This document shows, piece after piece, positions 39,301-51,300 of a stretch of DNA of 64,000 nucleotides. The notes under the pieces are model-generated. The model was not told the origin of the DNA and searched no databases. It worked only from the letters and a program-made list of their open reading frames with translations. Within the stretch, counting starts at the first letter, position 1. The number at the start of each line of letters is the position of its first letter. Source of the DNA: Hoplostethus atlanticus (Eukaryota; Chordata; Actinopteri; Trachichthyiformes; Trachichthyidae); NCBI GenBank assembly GCA_034670405.1, contig JAXDDX010000288.1, positions 1 through 64,000 of the forward strand, written 5' to 3'. Position numbers and translations under genes: made by a program.

Positions 39301-42300
39301 TATTTTGCTATATATATAAGCTAAAATACGTATATAATCCTTTTAATAAAGGATTTAAGAGTTATTCAAGAGTTGAGTGTCTTGATTTATTGAAGACTTG
39401 GCCTCTTCACTTTTTTGAATGAAAACTGTACAACAAATCTTACTCCATGGAAACTGGAACAAGTCAGTGCTCATTGCTGAACTTCACCCCAGTTCAAAGA
39501 AAATGAGATCACACGCAACACATAATAACGACATCAATTGTCCTCTGGAAAAAAAGAGTTAATTGTCCTGTTTTTTTTTTGCGGATGAGATGAAACAGAC
39601 AACCATTATTAACCATCTAATTTGACACACCTGCCTGTCAAAGCTTTACAGGGCAGAAGGCGGCTAACTGCCAAATGTTTCAACCTTAATCAACCCAGTT
39701 TTCTTAATATGCCGAGAGTGAGAAACAGAGGTGAGAGGTGTGATCTAAAAGACTACCAGTGTCAAGTCGGAGTTATTGATCAAACTTAGCGACGGGGAGG
39801 AAATGGAAGATTTTAATTTAGTAAAACGGGGAGTGACAGCACCGGCAGGACTTCAAGAGGGTGAAGCAGGTCACCGCTGTCCGTTAAGTGGACACATCTG
39901 CTCAGAACAGTGGGATTTGCACCAAGGTAACAAATGCATTCGAGATTGACAAGCCACACCTGTTTCGGTCGTTCTGATGAAGGCTAGGCCCTTCAAGAGG
40001 TCAAGGGAAAACAAGCAAAGGAAAATTAAAAACAAGAGCGGCTGACAACGTGATGGCGTACACTTAACGGCGGAGCACCATGGGCAGATATGACCGATTT
40101 GTTATTTAGCGATTGGCCATTTCATTGATATTATTTTGTGTTTGCTGCCTTGTCTGGTGTGTATAGCATGTGGTATGTGTCTGTCTGCCCATTTCTCTGG
40201 CTGTGTGCACAGGCTGAGATTGTCAGCGTGTTAGTGTGTCAGCCTGTGTGTGTGTGTGTGTGTGTGTATTGGTTTGCCTGCACTCTCTCCTCCTGTGTTC
40301 GTTTGAAATCGGCAGGAGTGTGACAGCTCATCTAGAATGTCATGGCTAGACTCTGGCAGACCCTAGTCCTGCCGTGCGAGCGGGCCGCCTCTGATAATTT
40401 GTCTAGCAGTCACGGTGATGACAGCCTGCCGGCCATATCGCCCAGGGTTATACAGCCCGAGACGAGCTCTAGAAACCCGGCAGTCGGGGCTCCCCGCTTA
40501 TCAAAACTACTCTCTGCCGCCATGATGCAAGGCTGCAGAAGCCTTTCCTGAATTTATTTTTCTTGCACTTTTTTCCTCAAGCAGGGGGTGGGAATTCAGG
40601 TAGGGTACAGAAGGGAGGGTGGGTGCAACGGGGGGCTCTTTGCAATGAGAGTGTGGACTTTGTGTGTGGTAGAAGAGACCAAGAGAGAGAGGGTGGGGGG
40701 TGGGGGTGCAGTGGGAGAGTTTGTAGACACAGACACAGATGGAATAGTTTACCTCCTCTGGCCCAGACTTGACTTCCAGTGTCTGACCTGTTGTAACCCA
40801 CATTCTGTTCACAATGCTCCTAGAGTGGCACAGACTTCCCACTGGTGTTTTTCTAGGACTGCTATGCTACTGCCCCTGTCCCTCCCTCCTCCCCATACCT
40901 GGCGGGGGCAGCACAGTGAGGTGTCTACGGCTGGGAGAGGCAGAGGCCAGCCAGCGGTTCTCTCAAATTCATTAGGGCCCCCACACACGGACAGACGACT
41001 TCAAGGGGCTGCCTGATACTAATAGCAACTACAGGTTTTGTTATTCTAAATCTCTCACACACAGACACTTTCCTCAAATCCTAAAACACATGGTATTCAT
41101 TTCAAACCCCTACTCTATATAGTTAGACTTTGAGATCCTTGGTGAAAAACAGAATATGAGAGGAAAACAGAGCGTCAGGGTTGATTTCCTGATGGCCAAT
41201 CTGGTGGCTGTGGGCTGAAATCCCAATTTGACACATGCATGCACACAACTTGAACTTTCACACACATTTATCAGTACTTGGAGCGAGCTATGGGCCTGAT
41301 CAAGACCAGTTCCATCTTGCCCAGTCTGAGGTAAGACTTTCTGCAGTTACAACTATCATCTAGTATCATCATTATTTCTCATCTGTGCTGCTCTTACTAT
41401 AATAATCCACCTTTTTTTCCTTGCCACCAAGGTGATTTGTCTTCAGCCTGAGTGAGAAAAAAAAAAGCTCAGCGAGAGTTTAACTACAACCCAGCATTCA
41501 CCATGTTCCATGAAGTTATCAATAGGAATAAGAGAATGTAAACTGGGCAGAAGCGAGTGAAAAAGGCCTTCACGTGCCAACTCTTCATGCTCGAACGTCC
41601 CAGTCCGCAAAGCAGCGCGTTTGCCAAACTGTTTCCCGACTTCTCCAGGAGCAGTCGGTACTGTGGTGCGCTCACATGCTGGTGAATGCTGCGACTAATA
41701 TTTGCTACAGCAAGTGGTGTCAGTGATTTAGAGTACTTTCGTTACATTACAGTCATTTAGCAGACACTTTTATCCAAAGAGACAATAAACACATTCCACC
41801 TAGGTAGGCAAGAGAACTACTAGCCACCAGAAATCGTAAGTGCATCTCTTTTTGTAAGTGCTAAGAGGAAGGGTCAGGGTAGTGTTTCTTGAAGAGGTGG
41901 GTTTTCAGCCTGAGGCGGAAGATGGGCAGCTGCTGTCCTGACATCAGTGGGGAGTTCATTCCACCACTGTGGGGCCAGGACAGAGAAGAGCCGTGACCGG
42001 GTAGATCTGCCGCAGGGGCCTCTGAGCGACGGGGCAACCCGTCGCCTCGAGGCAGCTACACTATAACAAAGCACTACTGGCCATCAGAGTTATAGCTGAG
42101 GCCTTTAAACCAGCTATATACAAACAGTCAAATCATTTCTTTATCTGTGTAAGGTTCAACATGGTGTCAGGTCATTAGTGAGAAACTTGTCTGGCCTTTG
42201 TTATGACTTCCTATTAACAGACGTGCGGTATGACTCACAGGCTTCACTAAGGGCCATTACTAGCACCGACGGTCTGTCGAGGGGTGAGGCGTTACATCTG

Positions 42301-45300
42301 TACTATCCTTAAAAACGTTTCTCATATTCACAAATGAATAAAGGAGGAAGGAAGGACACAAATGATGGTAAGGGATGCTGTGATCTGGATGTTTGGTGGC
42401 ACATACTGTTTGTCAATCTCATCTAAGCTGACGCTCTTGTCACCAAAATGAATCTATGCAGCAATGTGGGTTCACAGCTTCTAGGATGAAGAACTGCGTG
42501 AATAGTACCATCTCTGAATTATACTTGACCGTTTTTCCACTGAACCTTTTGGGTACTTTTTTGAGCAGGAACCGTCTCAGCAGGAACCTTTTTAGTTCCG
42601 CAAAACAGTTTGAGGTTGCTTCCCCAACGCACCAAAGTACCAGGGAGATTCTGCAGATAAGGCCACACATATTTGCCAAACTTTGAGCCCTCGAACCCTC
42701 TCTGTATCTCCTCGTCTGAAAAAATACAGATCAGTGCCTGTACCTCGTTGTTAGTCCATCGGTCCATTTTCCAAAACAATAAATAGCTGCGAGACGTGTT
42801 TGATGAGTTCTGAAATTAGTTTAATACCGGTATTGAACAAGCACGGGTTTGGCGGACTTGACGATTTTTGCATAGCTTGTATTGACAAATCTGCGTTGTT
42901 CAGTACTGCAGCTCCGCCACAATGGTTCCTGGTCCCCCAAAAAGTACTACCTCGCTAGCAGGAACCTTTTTTGGGTCCAGGAACTATCCAAGAGGAACCT
43001 TTTGAGGGCTAGTTCCCCCGGTGGGAAAGGTCGAAGTTCCTGGAACTAAGTACTTTAGTTCCTGGATAGTCCCTGCGGTGGAAAAACGCCTTATAGCCAC
43101 TATCTTTTTAGGTGAGCTTATTAGCTGTGGGAGTTAGGCTATTGAAAAGTGACTTCAAGCAGGTTTACTCCTTTGCTTTTTGTACTAAGCACTCTATGGT
43201 GAATTACAATTATGAAATCTCTTATTAGCCGATACAGACTATAGGAAAAAAAGCCCATGCTAATTTAGCCAGCACAAAGCAAATGCTCCAATCTCTCCAC
43301 ACATTCTTTCCTTAGCTATAAGCTACTATAGGACTGATTCTAGCGCTGAAACCTGTCAACAAGCAGTTGGTAATTTCATGATTCTTTTAATTGTTTAATT
43401 TGAACATTCACCATAATGTACCAAAATCAAGTTGCTAAAGTCAGAGTGTCTATATAGCTTTTCCACTGTTCCACCAGCCATGCAATATACGTGCAATTTG
43501 CTATTCAACTTGACCCACATTGGCCAACACAACGCACGTAAAACGGACCAACTGTGATTTTCCATGAAAAACAAGCAGCTCAAAATGGTGGTGTCACTGT
43601 GCCGTAATCATTTATCTTCTGACAGCATACAGATGTCTGTAAAGAAACATACTGACACTCAATTCATTTTGAGATCCTTTAATGGAGCTAAGTAACACTG
43701 CCTTTGACCTCTCACATGTCAAAACACTACCCATTACGCAGATTGCCATGAGGTGTAAACTATTTTTCAATGGGCAGAGAAGTGTGACTCAAGCATTTTA
43801 CATCTTACGATCAGTTCTTATGAGTGGCCAATTTAGAGCACATGAATCTAATGTTATAGAATGGAAATCATCCAATTCAAATGATCCATAATGGGTTGAA
43901 GAAGGATATTCCTACCATGTGAACAATCCGTCTCATCTCAACAGAAAAATTGACTACTTAGTAAATCAGGCTCTTTACAACAATTTAACTTTTTAAAGCC
44001 ATCCTGAGAGAGGGCAAGCAAATGGACTGAACCTGAGGGGAAGATTAGAAAGATGATTCTGAAAAACTCAACCTAGACCAAAGGTAGATTGTATTTGAAC
44101 ATGACCATAGCTTTGGGAAACCCGGACAAAGGACAAACCAAGACTGATAGTGGATAAATTCCTGAGACCTGAGGAAAAACTTGCAGTTCCTGAGAAAGGC
44201 AAAATTCTTGAAAACACATATTCATTGATGAACACAACTGACTCTATTTGTCTGAAATACTGACAGTCTATTTAGGAAGAGGCTAATCGTTAACCCATCT
44301 AAGCAGAGGTCTACAGGGAATGCAAGTGGCAGTCCATCTGGTCCGCAGGCCTCAGCAAAAACCATGGACCTAACCATGACCAATCAGCTAATTAACAACA
44401 GTGGACACAGACACATGTTCAGACTCAGGCCAGATTTCTATTTCACTGTAACGTTGATGATGGATTCCTTGCTGTTAAGAGGACTATTAATCATAACTAC
44501 GAGAAGCCAAATCTCCCACACCAACAGCTTATCAATCCATTGATTTGCACACCACACTCTCTCATCTGGACAGCCGGAAGGGGGGCTATGTGAGACTGCT
44601 GTTCATTGATTATAGTTCAGCTTTCAACACCATAGTCCCCACCAGACTGGCTGGCAAGTTGATTGAGCTGGGACTGAACACCCCCCTGTGTGCCTGGATC
44701 CTGGACTTCCTGACCGCCAGGCCCCAGGTGGTCAGGGTGGGCAGACACACCTCCAACCCCCTCACCCTGAACACAGGATCCCCCCAGGGTTGCGTCCTCA
44801 GCCCCCTGCCAGGTTCAGCTCCAACTCCATCATCAAGTTTGCGGATGACATAGTGGTGGTGGGCCTGATCTCCGACAACGACGAGAAGGCCTACCTGGAG
44901 GAAGTTGCTGATCTGTCACTCTGGTGCCAGGACAACAGCCTCCTCTTGAATGTCACCAAAACTAAGGAGCTGATTGTGGACTTTAGGAGGACACAACAAC
45001 AGAGGACGTACTCACCATTGTGGATTAATGGGACTACTGTGGAGAGGGTGAGCAGGTATAAATACCTGGGAGTCCACATCACCAAAGATCTGACATGGTC
45101 CACACACTGACACTCTGGTGAGAAAGGCGAGGCAGCGCCTTTACCACCTAAGGCAGCTGAGGAAATTCAAAGTCTCTCAGAGGATCCTTCAGTCCTTCTA
45201 CTCTGGAGCTGTAGAGAGCATCCTGACAGGAAGCATCACTGCCTGGTTCGGCAACAGCTCCGCTCAGGACAGGAAGGCTCTGCAGAGAGTAGTGCGTTCG

Positions 45301-48300
45301 GCTGAATGCACTATTGGAACTACACTCCCCACCCTGCAGGACTTGTACACCAGGAGGTGCAGAACCAGAGCCTGCAGGATCATGAAGGATCCTCACCACC
45401 CCAACAACGGACTGTTTCAGCTGCTGCGGTCAGGCAAGCGCCTCCGCAGTCACGCTGCCAAAACAGAGAGACTGAGACGGAGTTTCTTTCCTCAGGCCAT
45501 CAGGGGGCTGTTCCACAAAGCAGGCTTAGAAAAGCGGCGATTAACCTCGCAAGCCTGGTTTGAGTTAACCTAACAAATCAATCGGGGCTAAAGCGGTTCC
45601 ACGAAGCCCAAGTCAAGCTACCGTGATCGGGCTAAACCGAGCCAGGCTCAAGCAAGCCAGATAATTGCGCGTGCACATTTATACACAGTTTATTTAAGCA
45701 GCCCGAGAGGTCGATCATGGATCTGATCAATTCATCATGACGAAAAATGACGGTAAAGACAGAGCCGCAATGTTCACGGCCACTGAACAGCGACTTTTAG
45801 TGGAGTTAGACTTCTATGGAGAATTCAGCCATATTACAATGAAAAGGGAAATACGATTGCCATAAATAAAGGAAGAGAGAAAGATTGGCAACGAATTGCT
45901 GCTAGATTGAATGCGTAAGTAATTGTTGAATTAAAAATGAACAAATTGTATAGACCTTATTAAATATCATGTGTTCCAACAATATTAAAGAACTGAAAAG
46001 CTGTGCTAAAAATATTATAAATGAAACCATGCCATATATGAAACCTCAAGACTGTAAATGTACTATCTATCGCCATAAATGATGTAGTAAAGGTTGTACG
46101 TAAGGTTTCAACTTACTACATTACATCGTACATCGTACAGTACTGGGGATCGAACTCACAACCTTAAGACTGAGAGTCTCATGCTCTACTGACTGAGCTG
46201 TTCGGGCTGGTTCTTACTTTTATTATATTTTTATGAAATCGGTTGTTTCCATCCTGGAAATTGATCGGTTGAAAGCGTGTTCTACAGTGACTGTAAATCC
46301 CATACAGAAACAGTGAATGCGTCTCCTAGCAACCGTGGAAACATCTTGACATATATTCAAGATACTTTATTATTTCAATGAATTTGTTAAATAAAAATAA
46401 TTTAGAAAATAAAATAATATTGTGTCATCAAATAATTATTTCTATAAGTTGTAACCGTTTTCGAAAAGCAATACGGCACTTGAGGTCTCGCTGGACACTC
46501 ATGGTTAAATGGGGTTGCCTAACAACGCTCTGAACCGTGACTGTATCCCCCATACAGCCTACATCATTTTATATTTTTTATTTTCTATTAACGTTACATT
46601 TTATGTCTGATAGTGTAGGGTCTAGGGTAATAGTGTTGAACATTAGGATGGCGGAACCTTGTTTGAAAATTATTGCGTTTCAGTCGGATCAGTGTTACGG
46701 GAGTACCGATTCAGCTTCAGCTGTGGTTTTGCCTGATATCTAGCCTGCCCCGAGGCAGGCTAGTTTCAAAGCATAAGTTGCCACAGCAACTTAGCTTGAA
46801 CTATGCTGAGCTTGCTTTGTGGAACCGAATAAACCTGGAAATGAGCCAGACTAAGCGAAATAAGCCTGGATAAGTGGTAAGCTCGCTTCGTGGAACACCC
46901 CTCTGGACTGTGAACTCCAACCTCACCTGGGCTCCCACCAAGACCCACACAACTGCCCTCTTATGCACACACACACACACACACAGACACACACTTAGGT
47001 AACGACTACACATAATTTATATTATATTACATACATACAATTTCTCATATTACTATATTTTTATAGAGCTCTTACTGTAATACTGTAAATATTGTGTTGG
47101 TTTTTTATTGTAAATACTGTGTACTGTTGCCCTTTGCATATTCCTGTTGAGCATTGCCACTTTTTCATTTCACTGCACACCCCGTGTGTGTATGTGACAA
47201 ATAAAGTTCTTGAATCTTGAATCTTGATTTTGAATCATCTTTTCACCCACATATAGAGAGTAGACCTTGCTCTAAAACCTCTCCTGTTCTTACTGTGGCG
47301 CTAAAAAATAAATAAAGTGTGTTTTATTTTAGTTGATTTAAATCAGTTATCAAGAAACGCAACTACTACTAACTACTTTTAGATAATGTTTTTTTTTTTT
47401 AAACCAATTTTCTGTGTGGCGTGTTCATGACTGACATCTCGGATCATTTTCCAGTTTTCCATTTTATTTTACCTGGCAGAACCAGACAGGATGAAATGGA
47501 AACATTCACTAAGTGCCACAACAACAAAAAATGAGGATGGACTTAAGATGCTGATTTATCATGCCGCAGGGGAAAATACTGAGCAACGTTTACAGCAATG
47601 TAGAGTGAGCATGCCAAACATTTCTCGCTTCATAAAACTGTTTCTCACAAGTGGTTCCTCTAAAGTCATTAGACGCAAAACAAATAGCTAAGGGACACCA
47701 CAAATCCTGGTTTTCCCCACGCCTCCACAAATATGCCAATTGCCAAAGGACAAATTACATAGGAAATGCATTAACAGCCACTCTCCTTTGAATGCAGCTA
47801 CAACAAGAACAACTAGACAAATAAAGGGCATCCTCAGCTCCTCCCCTACAATTTGTTGGTGACAGAATACCTACTCTGACCCTTACGCCTGGTTCTTGCT
47901 GGTTCTTGCTTACCGTGGAAACAAATGTGGCAAGCATGAACCAGGCATTATGACACTGCCTGTGAATTCAGTTCAGTATTGCATGAATGTTGGCGCAAGC
48001 CTTTCAGTGATTGAAGACTGGCTCTCCCTCAGGCTATATTTAGAGAAGTCTTCCTTTACTGAGGTTTAATTCTCCAACTGAGAAGGAAGTCATGGATAGA
48101 ATTTCCAAGAAAGTGTTTTTCCACAGATATGGCTGTCCAACAAAGTGTTGATAAAATCTATTTTGCTCTAAATATTGAATATGCTCTTGGAATATTTTTA
48201 GACATATCATAAGCTTTTGACACTGTTGACCATTCTACTATGAACATTGTCACATTGTTTTTATGGACTAATGTATAAATGGCTCCAATTATGTGACAGG

Positions 48301-51300
48301 GGGGCGACATGTATACTGTCACCTTGTTTCCTTTCTGGTCGTTAATGCATTTTGTTGTTGTTATACTGTTTTCCACCTTGCTGTATTCTGTGTTTTGTTT
48401 CACTCTTTTTTGTTTTGAGGTGAGCTGTTTATACAAGCCATTGTTTTTTAATCTCACCTGCACAATTTTTTTTTGTGTTTGTATCATGGTATTGTGGAAC
48501 TGCTTTGTTATCACTTCACTTCTATGTTTTGTCACCTGGCAAATAAACTGCACTAAACTTAAAAGAACACTCTCCCATCATTCATGTGGCTGTTACATCA
48601 AAGGAATGTGTCACCTTGATGGATAGACAACTATAGTGATTTCTGCTACCAACACTATCATCTGCTCACCTCCCTCTCTTCCAGAATCCAGGAAGAGAAA
48701 GCCTGAGACAGCAGGGATTTTGGGATGATTTTTGGAGCTTCAAACAGCTTAGGAGTAGACAAAAACAGTACCATCTGAAGTGTCCTTTTAATAATGTTTT
48801 GGTTCCACTATGATAATTAAGCTGTAAGCCTCATATAATATGGCGCCTACTGACCATCCCTGGTCGTCATCCTCTTCCAGCTCATCCACGTCCACGTCCA
48901 CTTCCGGGGCTTCAGTAATGGCTGATGACAGCTTAGACTTGAAGCGATCCAGGAGGGCCAGTGTCTACCAGACAAATAGGTCAAACATCATTCACAGATA
49001 TAGGCGAACACTGTCCACTGCAGTATAAATTAAATAAATAATGCACCATTTGAGTTTGTTTACCTGTTGTTCTCGGGTGGAGCCTTTCTTAACCTTTTGT
49101 TTCCTGAGCTCGTCGTACTTCTTCCGTCCCTCCAGATACTCCTGCCACAGCCTCATTGGATGGCTTCGTATCTTCTGGAGAGACAAGAAGATATTATACA
49201 TCCTAGACGGTAATGATGCCATCAAAGCAAGTAATCATGAAGCATTTCACAAAAATATTCACAACATGCTTATCATCCATCCATCCATTTTATCAAGATG
49301 GCAACAGGGCAAGCAGAGCAGCCCAGACATCCTTTTCCCCAACAACTTCCTCCACCTCCATTACACTAAACTAAAACATGTTTTGGTCCCACTATGATAG
49401 CTAACTGAGCAAAGTTCCACCTTCCAGTCCCATCTTAGTTTTTCTGGACCCTGCCAAATCTGAAATTGGACTTCCCTGGCCCACAGTAATACAAGCTTCC
49501 ATTGCTAGAAGAATTTAGCCATAATAAAAGTCTGAGTACAGTACATTATATGAACACAATGATGACCCCTTAAATTAAAAATAGCCCTGAAGTTGAGGAA
49601 ATACTGCACGGGGACATTCAAATTCTCTGATGCTACAAGTGGACTACGTTTGGAGAGGGAAAAAAACAAATCCTTCACATCTTTTCAGACGCTTGACAGA
49701 CGAGCAGTTAACAAAATGGGCGGAATACGATCAGAAAGAAAAGATAAAAGGGAGTTTGTCAAGCTGTGACTGTTGCTGTCATGCATGATGGAACAGATGT
49801 TAATATGAGAGGTGAAAAGCTTCTCATCTCTGATTGACATGCTCTGCATGAACCGATACTGGTGCCAGGTTTCACAAAGATGCAGAGGCGTGAGGTCACA
49901 ACCTAGCATCCCTTCACTCAATCTTGCTGACCTATATTACTGCGGCTACTGTGTACCTAAACCTTATGTAATCCATCACTTAAAACTTAGAGACAAATAA
50001 TTGCAGATTAGAAAAAACTGAAATGTTGTTCACCAGATAGGTGTGACTGAAATATATATAACTATATATATATAAATATATATAGTTGTGGATCATGTTT
50101 CTTTCATGCCATTTCCACACTGTCAAATTGTATATGTTGAAAATTCTACATTAAAATAGGAGGGTCTAAAGTGGATAAATGAAATGAAGTACACTAGTGC
50201 AGATTAGTACTACATACAAAGAGTTATGGCCAGCAAGTCAACAAGTCAACAAAGGCACAGGTTTGATGACAATGCAGGGGAAAGGTTTTCCACCAAACTG
50301 TCCTCCTCTGTGTGTGAAATATTCCCTCACCAGGGAATAGAATGAGTGAAAGGAGAGACAATCAGCATGTTGACATTGGTGTCTCGAGTTGTTAACGTGC
50401 TCCTGCAAACCCCCCGGCTCGGACACATGGGCCGTGAAGTCACAGAGTGGCAGACAGTGAGCAGAGTCTGCCGGCTGGTCGCGCACTTTTCTTTTTTCCC
50501 CCCACAACAAAATGTGATGTCACGCTCAAGCCCTTGGACAGCTTCACCTGACTGGCGGAGCTGTGGCAATTCTGACTCGCTGCCATGACACATTCAGCAT
50601 GACAAAACAAATGATGTAACGTGTAACTCCAGCGGCTGTCATTTATTAAGGGCTGCCATGTTATGAATGTTGCTCTACTTAACAGGGGCGCATTGTCTCA
50701 GGCAGGGCTGTTGTGATCATAGTGGGATTAGTCAATGATTTAATAGTTATCACAGGCTGAAGCGTATCCTTTAGCAATGTATCATACAGGTCATCTCTCA
50801 ATCTAACTACATATTGGTATCAATTCAAGTGCTGAACAAGCATAGGGTATAATATAAATACAATGGAAATATCCAAGAGGTGCAAATGTGTAGATATTAT
50901 ACTTTTTACTGTTAGAACAGAACAAAGTGATTTTCAAATGGTAAAATGTGGTGTAGTGAGTGGTTTTTCAAATGAATGAACATAAGGTCAGAATCCTTTT
51001 TTTTAGATTATTTCATGACACAGAACAGTGAAGACAGACAGGAAGGAGGGGAGCGAGAGGGGGAAGAATTGGGACAAAAGGACCCAAGCCGGATTCAAAC
51101 TCAGGATGTGGCGGTTACATAGTACATGCCGTGGCCAAATGAGCCACCAGGACAGCCTGGAAATCCACTCTCCAAATAAATGCATCAAAACTGTGAATTT
51201 ATATTACTACATTAGTTTTAGTTTCAAAAGACAAATGAGGGAGCGACTATTTATTTTTCCCATCAGCAGGTTTTTGATTCCAAGCACCAGCACTATGCTG

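Larger units (their letters stand above)
45504..46901. mobile_element. Harbinger-like DNA transposon inserted in the LINE
   Basis: Terminal inverted repeats GGGGCTGTTCCACAAAGC (left) and, reversed from the right end, GGGGTGTTCCACGAAGC. A second, inner pair repeats the motif: GGTTCCACGAAGC near 45594 and its inverse gctttgtggaacc near 46812. It holds a Myb/SANT-like exon (45737-45914), a tRNA-like relic (46139-46215) and no transposase. LINE coding sequence stops at its left border and LINE 3'UTR resumes at its right border, so it inserted after the LINE. No clear target duplication is visible. Confidence 0.7.
36535..48854 (-). other. cwc27 intron of 12.3 kb, transposon-rich
   Basis: Separates the last two cwc27 exons. 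It holds a LINE 3' end (41741-42074), a Harbinger-like element (42528-43090), the L2-like LINE split by a second Harbinger-like element (44545-47236) and an RT relic (48130-48300). From 36.6 to 41.7 kb I see only unique AT-rich sequence and short GT/CA tracts. Confidence 0.75.

Noticed and set aside
45737-45914. Considered as a host Myb/SANT (MSANTD-type) gene.
   Set aside because: It lies inside a transposon with terminal inverted repeats and is frameshifted, so it is the element's own decayed exon.
46139-46215. Functional tRNA gene.
   Set aside because: The acceptor stem does not pair and the anticodon loop is altered; only A/B boxes and arms remain.
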